Below, piece after piece: positions 48,460-51,359 of a stretch of DNA of 51,359 bases (its first letter is position 1; each line of letters starts with the position of its first letter). Both the position numbers and the translations under genes were made by a program. The notes under the pieces are model-generated. The model did no database searches. It saw only the letters and a list, made by a program, of their open reading frames with translations, and had not been told where the DNA came from. The stretch covers positions 1-51,359 of the forward strand of contig NZ_JALKFX010000008.1 in assembly GCF_023243045.1 (NCBI RefSeq). The letters run 5' to 3'. This DNA comes from Frankia sp. AgB32. Lineage in GTDB: Bacteria; Actinomycetota; Actinomycetes; Frankiales; Frankiaceae.

Positions 48460-49134
48460 GTGGCTGCGTTCAAAAGTGATCTACGTGAGTACGTGCGGCA
48501 CGTTCGGGCGCTGCGGGCGGCCCGCGAGACCTCGGCCCGCTCCTTCGTCGCCGGTCTGCGCTACCCGCTGGCCCACCGGCAGCCGATCTGGATCGGCTCG
48601 CCGACGGTCATCGAGGGCCGGGAGCGCATCGAGTTCGACGAGGGTGCCGCCCTGCGGGTCGGCCTCGGCGCGTTCGGTCTGACGACGAAGCGGGACACCT
48701 CGATCATCCGGGTGCGCCCGGAGGGCCGGATTCGCTGCGAGGGCGTCGTCTCGCTGCAGCGCGGCATCCGGGTCGTCGTCGACTCCGGGGTGCTGGAGCT
48801 CGGGCCCGCCGCGAACATCAACGGCTTCGCCAAGATCCTGGTGCGCGAGCGGGTCTCGATCGGCGCCTACTGCAACGTCTCGTGGAACACCCAGCTCATG
48901 GACAACGACTTCCATCCGATGATCGTCAACGGGGTCGAACAGCCGATGAGCGGGCCGATCATCCTGGAGGACCGGGCCTGGATCGGCGCCGGCGCGATCG
49001 TGCTCAAGGGCGTCACCATCGGCGAAAGCGCGGTCGTGGCGGCCGGCGCGGTGGTGACCAAGGACGTGCCACCCAAGGCGGTGGCCGCCGGGTCGCCGGC
49101 GAAGATCGTCGGTTCCATCGACTCCTGGCGCTGA
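48460..49134 (+). CDS. Left-handed beta-helix acyltransferase (maltose/galactoside O-acetyltransferase-like)
   Basis: A 224-residue protein with hexapeptide-repeat strands from about residue 55 ('[20 protein letters not shown]') through '[20 protein letters not shown]' to '[20 protein letters not shown]' and '[20 protein letters not shown]', which ends the helix. The extended 'MDNDFHP' loop and the C-terminal 'GSPAKIVG' are typical of sugar O-acetyltransferases that act as trimers with acetyl-CoA. Its place in the glycan region suggests that it decorates the surface polysaccharide. The start is GTG; the mRNA is probably leaderless. Confidence 0.9.
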   Translation: MAAFKSDLREYVRHVRALRAARETSARSFVAGLRYPLAHRQPIWIGSPTVIEGRERIEFDEGAALRVGLGAFGLTTKRDTSIIRVRPEGRIRCEGVVSLQRGIRVVVDSGVLELGPAANINGFAKILVRERVSIGAYCNVSWNTQLMDNDFHPMIVNGVEQPMSGPIILEDRAWIGAGAIVLKGVTIGESAVVAAGAVVTKDVPPKAVAAGSPAKIVGSIDSWR

Positions 49135-49250
49135 TCAGAACGCCGATGACCAGGCACGGGGCCTTGCCACCCGAACAGTCAAGCGGTAGATGGTGTCCGT
49201 AGCATGACAGCACCTCCGTCCGATGGGACCGTTCAGTCTTGGCTGACTCC

Positions 49251-51359
49251 GTGGAATCGACCGAGGCGGCCCCCGTCGCCGCCAGGCCCGGTCAGGCCGC
49301 GCCCGCACGCGCGGCCGGGCTCCGGCGGCCCGCGCGCAGCGGGCCACCCGCGCGCAGCGGGCCACCCGCGCACACCCGACCGCCGAGGGCGGCCCGACCG
49401 CCGGTGGAGACCCAGGCGCCGGGTGTGACCCTGTTCCGGCCGTGGCGCATCCTGCGCTCCGCGCCGCCGGCTGTCTGGGTGATCACGCTGCTGTTCGCCG
49501 CGATGCTCGCCGGCTGGTCGGTGATGGTGCCGCAGTACCACGCGCCGGACGAGCCCAACCACGTCGACGCGGTCATGCGGCTGGTCGAGGGCCGAGGCTG
49601 GCCGCATCCCGGGCACGCGATCGTGACCCAGGGTGGCGTCGGCGCGATCATGCAGGCGCCGTACGGATCCTGGCAGTCCATTCGGGACCTCTCCGCCGGG
49701 CCGTTCATCGCGGCGGAGTCGACCCCCCGGGACCAGCGGCCGACCTGGCGGACGCTGGAGCGCACGCCCGCGCCGCGGGGCGGCATCCAACAACTCGTGC
49801 AACATCCACCGCTGTACTACTGGGTGGACGCGGAAGCCCTCAAGGCGCTCCCCGGTGACGCCGTCGACCTGCGCTGGGACGAGATCATCGGCATCCTGCG
49901 GCTGCTCAGCGTCCTGATGGTCGCCCCGCTGCCGCTGCTGGCCTGGGCCGGTGCCAATCGGCTGTCCGACGGCAGTCGGGTCGCGGGGATCTGCGCCGCC
50001 CTCGTCCCCCTCGCCGTCCCCGAGCTGGCGCATATCGGCTCCAGCGTCAACAACGACAACCTGCTCGTCCTGACCGGCGGACTGACCACGATCGCGGTGG
50101 TACACGTGCTGCGCGGCGACACCACGCTGCGTACGTCGTTCTACACCGGCGCCTTCCTCGGCCTCGCGCTGATGACCAAGTCCCTGGCGATCGTGCTGGT
50201 CCCGATGGCCGTGCTCGCCTATGTGGTGGCCTGGTCCAGGGCCCGCCGCGACGCCCGCGCGCTACGGGCGGACCGGCCGGCGGAGCAGGCGACGGACACC
50301 GCGCCGTTCCGACTCGCCGAGGTCGGTCCGATGGGGCCGTCCGCCGCGGCGCTGCGGGTGCCGTGGCGGCAGATCGCGCTCGGCGGAGCGGTGATGATCG
50401 CCCTGGGTGGCTGGTGGTGGATCGTCAACGTCGTGCGCTGGGGCGCCTTCCAGCCGCAGACGCCCGGCTTCCCACTCGGCCAGTACCTGGGTGACGACTG
50501 GGGCGCCTACACCGAGGTCCTGGTGAACGGGACGTTCCTGCGCTGGTGGGGATCGTTCGGCTGGTTCGAGGTGAACCTCACGACCACCCCGATCCGCACC
50601 GCCTCGGGACTGATCATCTTCTTCTTCGCGCTGGCGCTGATCCGCGGCCGCGGCTGGCGACGGCGGGTCGACCTGCTGTTCCTGCTCTGGGTCACCTGGG
50701 CTCTGTTCGGCCTGATGACGCTCCAGTCCGCCCAGAACTTCGACAAGTACTTCCACGTCAGCGGCATTTCCGGCCGCTACCTGTACGCCGGGATCGCCTC
50801 GGTGGCGATCGGGGTGGGGATGGGCGCCGCGGCCACCGGCCGCTGTCTGTCGCGGATCATGCCGCTGTTGTTCCTCGCGGGCGCCGCCACCCTGCAGACC
50901 TGGTCGATCAGCATGGTGTTCCCACACTTCTGGCGGCCGGCCGACGGCGATCTCCACGACGCGTGGACGAACATGACCGCCTGGTCGCCCTGGCCGCCGG
51001 CCGTCGCGGCGATCATCGCCGTGGCGGTGTGCGTGCTGGCGGTGCTCACGCTGGTCGCCTGCCTGTGGACCCTCGTCGTCGGTGACACCGCCGCTCCCCG
51101 GCGCCGGGCCGGGAGGGCCGCCCCGGTTGCTGCCAGGACGGCAACGGCGGTCCGCCCGGACGCGAACGCGCCCACGTCGGCGAACCGCAGCGAAACGTCC
51201 GCCGCCGTCACCGCGGCGCGGGCAGAGGCGCCGGCCACGAACGACCATCCAGTGACGGCGGGCTCGGTCACGGCGGGCCCGGTCACGGCGGGCCCGGTCA
51301 CGGCGGGCCCGGTCACGGCGGGCCCGGTCACGGCGGGCCCGGTCACGGCGGGCCCGTCA
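49251..51359 (+). CDS. Polytopic membrane glycosyltransferase-like protein (partial, runs off window)
   Basis: An open frame of about 700 codons with no stop before the window edge. After an Ala/Pro/Arg-rich start (first 58 residues, with RSGPPA twice) come about ten hydrophobic helices, an N-terminal 'YHAPDEPNHVDAVMRLVEG' with the Asp-Glu motif typical of DUF2142/GT39-like transferases, and a large loop. The C-terminus becomes hydrophilic and ends in Val-Thr-Ala-Gly-Pro repeats. The start is uncertain: GTG 49251 (chosen for codon bias), TTG 49239 or GTG 49425. It likely transfers a sugar from a lipid carrier outside the membrane, by analogy with its family. Confidence 0.85.
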   Translation, partial: MESTEAAPVAARPGQAAPARAAGLRRPARSGPPARSGPPAHTRPPRAARPPVETQAPGVTLFRPWRILRSAPPAVWVITLLFAAMLAGWSVMVPQYHAPDEPNHVDAVMRLVEGRGWPHPGHAIVTQGGVGAIMQAPYGSWQSIRDLSAGPFIAAESTPRDQRPTWRTLERTPAPRGGIQQLVQHPPLYYWVDAEALKALPGDAVDLRWDEIIGILRLLSVLMVAPLPLLAWAGANRLSDGSRVAGICAALVPLAVPELAHIGSSVNNDNLLVLTGGLTTIAVVHVLRGDTTLRTSFYTGAFLGLALMTKSLAIVLVPMAVLAYVVAWSRARRDARALRADRPAEQATDTAPFRLAEVGPMGPSAAALRVPWRQIALGGAVMIALGGWWWIVNVVRWGAFQPQTPGFPLGQYLGDDWGAYTEVLVNGTFLRWWGSFGWFEVNLTTTPIRTASGLIIFFFALALIRGRGWRRRVDLLFLLWVTWALFGLMTLQSAQNFDKYFHVSGISGRYLYAGIASVAIGVGMGAAATGRCLSRIMPLLFLAGAATLQTWSISMVFPHFWRPADGDLHDAWTNMTAWSPWPPAVAAIIAVAVCVLAVLTLVACLWTLVVGDTAAPRRRAGRAAPVAARTATAVRPDANAPTSANRSETSAAVTAARAEAPATNDHPVTAGSVTAGPVTAGPVTAGPVTAGPVTAGPVTAGPS
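51252..51359 (+). repeat. 15-bp tandem array at the window end
   Basis: About seven units of GTCACGGCGGGCCCG, in frame, encode Val-Thr-Ala-Gly-Pro (the first has a C-to-T change). The last unit lacks one G before the final TCA, which would shift the frame. This may be a sequence error at a contig end. Confidence 0.9.

Noticed and set aside
41066-49134. The glycan cluster as a novel biosynthetic system
   Set aside because: The enzymes are ordinary glycosyltransferases, a methyltransferase and an acetyltransferase. Nothing in the sequence shows an undescribed chemistry, so I report them individually.

Overview
This 51-kb window is very GC-rich, with strong G/C bias at third codon positions, many GTG starts and proline/alanine-rich protein tails. 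Its gene content is typical of Actinomycetota: a WhiB-class regulator, coenzyme F420 genes, the MoxR/DUF58/DUF4129/DUF4350/SpoIIM/RDD membrane cluster, and a WbbL-type rhamnosyltransferase next to GDP-mannose genes. The overall style suggests Frankia or a close relative; this is an inference, as no rRNA or species marker is present. Both ends lie in low-complexity sequence (a G/C run at 1-110 and a 15-bp tandem array at 51252-51359), so the window is probably a whole contig broken at repeats.

Region 1 (1-6.8 kb), housekeeping: 5'-partial-to-window secA (its C-terminus is cut off), a GNAT acetyltransferase, an orphan NarL-type response regulator, a long-form ribosome hibernation factor and a ComF-like phosphoribosyltransferase. 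A cluster of four DnaA-box-like 9-mers lies in the divergent gap upstream of comF.

Region 2 (6.8-15.1 kb), MoxR membrane module: five plus-strand genes, four of them joined by ATGA/GTGA overlaps (polytopic membrane protein, DUF4129, DUF4350, MoxR ATPase, DUF58), followed by a divergent SpoIIM-like/RDD pair. As I recall it, this matches M. tuberculosis Rv3689-Rv3695. Between DUF58 and SpoIIM there is a foreign segment of about 500 bp holding only the 3' ends of a glyoxalase-like gene and a TetR gene.

Region 3 (15.6-30.3 kb), envelope and mannose: a class A penicillin-binding protein, then a SIS-domain isomerase, a Trm112-like protein and phosphomannomutase (one minus-strand operon), DUF3499, a divergent leaderless metallopeptidase, manA, a DUF5719 membrane protein, a giant glycosyltransferase/polytopic protein and a WhiB regulator with a very long N-terminus.

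Region 4 (30.7-38.4 kb), coenzyme F420: fbiC, a 93-residue protein of unknown function, a leaderless TetR regulator, fbiA and fbiB, followed by a DUF3105 protein.

Region 5 (38.4-51.4 kb): a DNA polymerase sliding-clamp paralogue, a mannose-1-phosphate guanylyltransferase, WbbL, then four more glycosyltransferases, a methyltransferase, a small membrane protein, a left-handed beta-helix acetyltransferase and a polytopic glycosyltransferase-like protein that runs off the end. Together with manA and manB this gives a full route from fructose-6-phosphate to GDP-mannose and an assembly set for a lipid-linked or surface glycan.

Recurrent themes worth a second look are 15-bp (pentapeptide) in-frame tandem arrays in four unrelated genes, three genes preceded by TANNNT-N6-GTG (leaderless architecture), and the inserted 3'-end fragment in the MoxR cluster. 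I found no tRNA, rRNA, CRISPR array, transposase or phage gene.
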